Assembly: GCA_034231615.1 (NCBI GenBank)
Contig: CM067311.1
Span: 12,402,310-12,466,309 of the forward strand
Source: Meghimatium bilineatum
Taxonomy: Eukaryota; Mollusca; Gastropoda; Stylommatophora; Philomycidae
Length of the DNA: 64,000 nucleotides
Direction of reading: 5' to 3'
The position numbers were made by a program, and so were the translations under genes. The first letter of the stretch is position 1. Each line of letters begins with the position of its first letter. Of the stretch, positions 63,388 through 64,000 are shown piece after piece. Under the pieces are notes generated by a model that was not told where the DNA came from, ran no database searches, and was given only the letters and a program-made list of their open reading frames with translations.

Positions 63388-64000
63388 AGCATAGCTTATA
63401 ACCTACAGACTAAGCTGAAAGTTTACAGAGCAGTGGTACTTCCAGTGCTGTTATATGCTGGTGAAACATGGACTGTGTATATATAGACGTCATGTGAAAA
63501 CTTAATCATTTTCATACAAATTGTCTCAGAAAAGTTATGAACATCAGATGGCAAGACACGATTCCAGATACCACTGTCCTTGATAGAGCTGGTATCCCCA
63601 GCATTGACACAATCCTGATACAGATACAGATTCATTGGGCAGGTCATTTGGTGCGTATGCCAGACCATCGTCTGCCAAAGATACTTCTCTATGGTGAGCT
63701 GGAGAAGGGTACACGATCTCAAGGTGGCCAAAAGAAGCGCTACAAAGACTTGTTAAAGAACTCACTGAAAGCCTTTGAAATAGACCACGATACATGGGAA
63801 GAACTTGCACAAAATAGATCTACATGGCGTTCTAAAATAGATAAGAGTGCATCATCTTGTGAAAAGAGGAAAAATGCAACAGCGGAGAGCAGCTAGAAAG
63901 TCACGGATAGATCAAGATCCGTCTACTGTTGTCATTCCATGTCCGAACTGTCCAAGGACATTTACAGCTCGAATAAGGCTCATTAGCCATCTACGAACTC
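63388..64000 (+). pseudogene. LINE C-terminal fragment with finger, running off the window
   Basis: Encodes LQTKLKVYRAVVLPVLLYAG, ETWTVY, then [60 protein letters not shown] and, in the next frame, the finger region [20 protein letters not shown]. Very close to 20815-21590 but with a frameshift near 63500 and one near 63890. The window ends within the finger. Confidence 0.92.

Overview
The window is eukaryotic, from a metazoan nuclear genome. It is AT-rich, has spliced coding exons with GT-AG introns, two nuclear tRNA-Leu genes, many non-LTR retrotransposon (LINE) remnants, SINE-like elements with target-site duplications (TSDs), and very many minisatellites. No bacterial operon, CRISPR array or phage feature is present. 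The style of repeats suggests an invertebrate, possibly a spiralian such as a mollusc, but that assignment is only a guess.

The one host protein gene I can assemble is the 5' part of MED14, the backbone subunit of the Mediator complex, on the + strand from about 29523 to 61961. Fifteen exons (1158 nt, 386 codons) join with consistent splice phases into one reading frame that follows the N-terminal quarter of animal MED14. The rest of the gene lies beyond position 64000. Its introns hold most of the repeats: a 38-bp array (about 61 units), a 53-bp array (about 18 units), a 29-bp array (about 85 units, with higher-order structure), a MITE-like element, LINE insertions and SINEs.

Positions 1-27000 are intergenic-like and are a graveyard of retroelements: LINE reverse transcriptase (RT), RNase H and C-terminal fragments, often nested with readable TSDs (an insertion at 9821-10438 inside another LINE, and 23256-24652 inside an RNase H LINE). 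They also hold a 24-bp array (2310-3345), an 18-bp array (17690-18115), and two identical tRNA-Leu(TAA) genes (13543-13625 and 15563-15645, minus strand).

Several repeat families recur and can be delimited from their copies. SINE-A is about 274 bp and SINE-B about 160 bp; both end in the same AACGCnGAAGAAGAAGAA-type tail as an RNase H-bearing LINE family, suggesting a LINE/SINE partnership. SINE-T has a tRNA-like head. Rep-C, Rep-D, Rep-E and Rep-F are dispersed repeats of unknown class. A short repeat resembling a degenerate hammerhead ribozyme core occurs at three places. The most unusual structural observations are a triplicated splice-acceptor/exon start at MED14 exon 5, a tandem array of splice-acceptor-like units ending directly at MED14 exon 12, and two copies of Rep-C in which different internal segments have expanded into tandem arrays.
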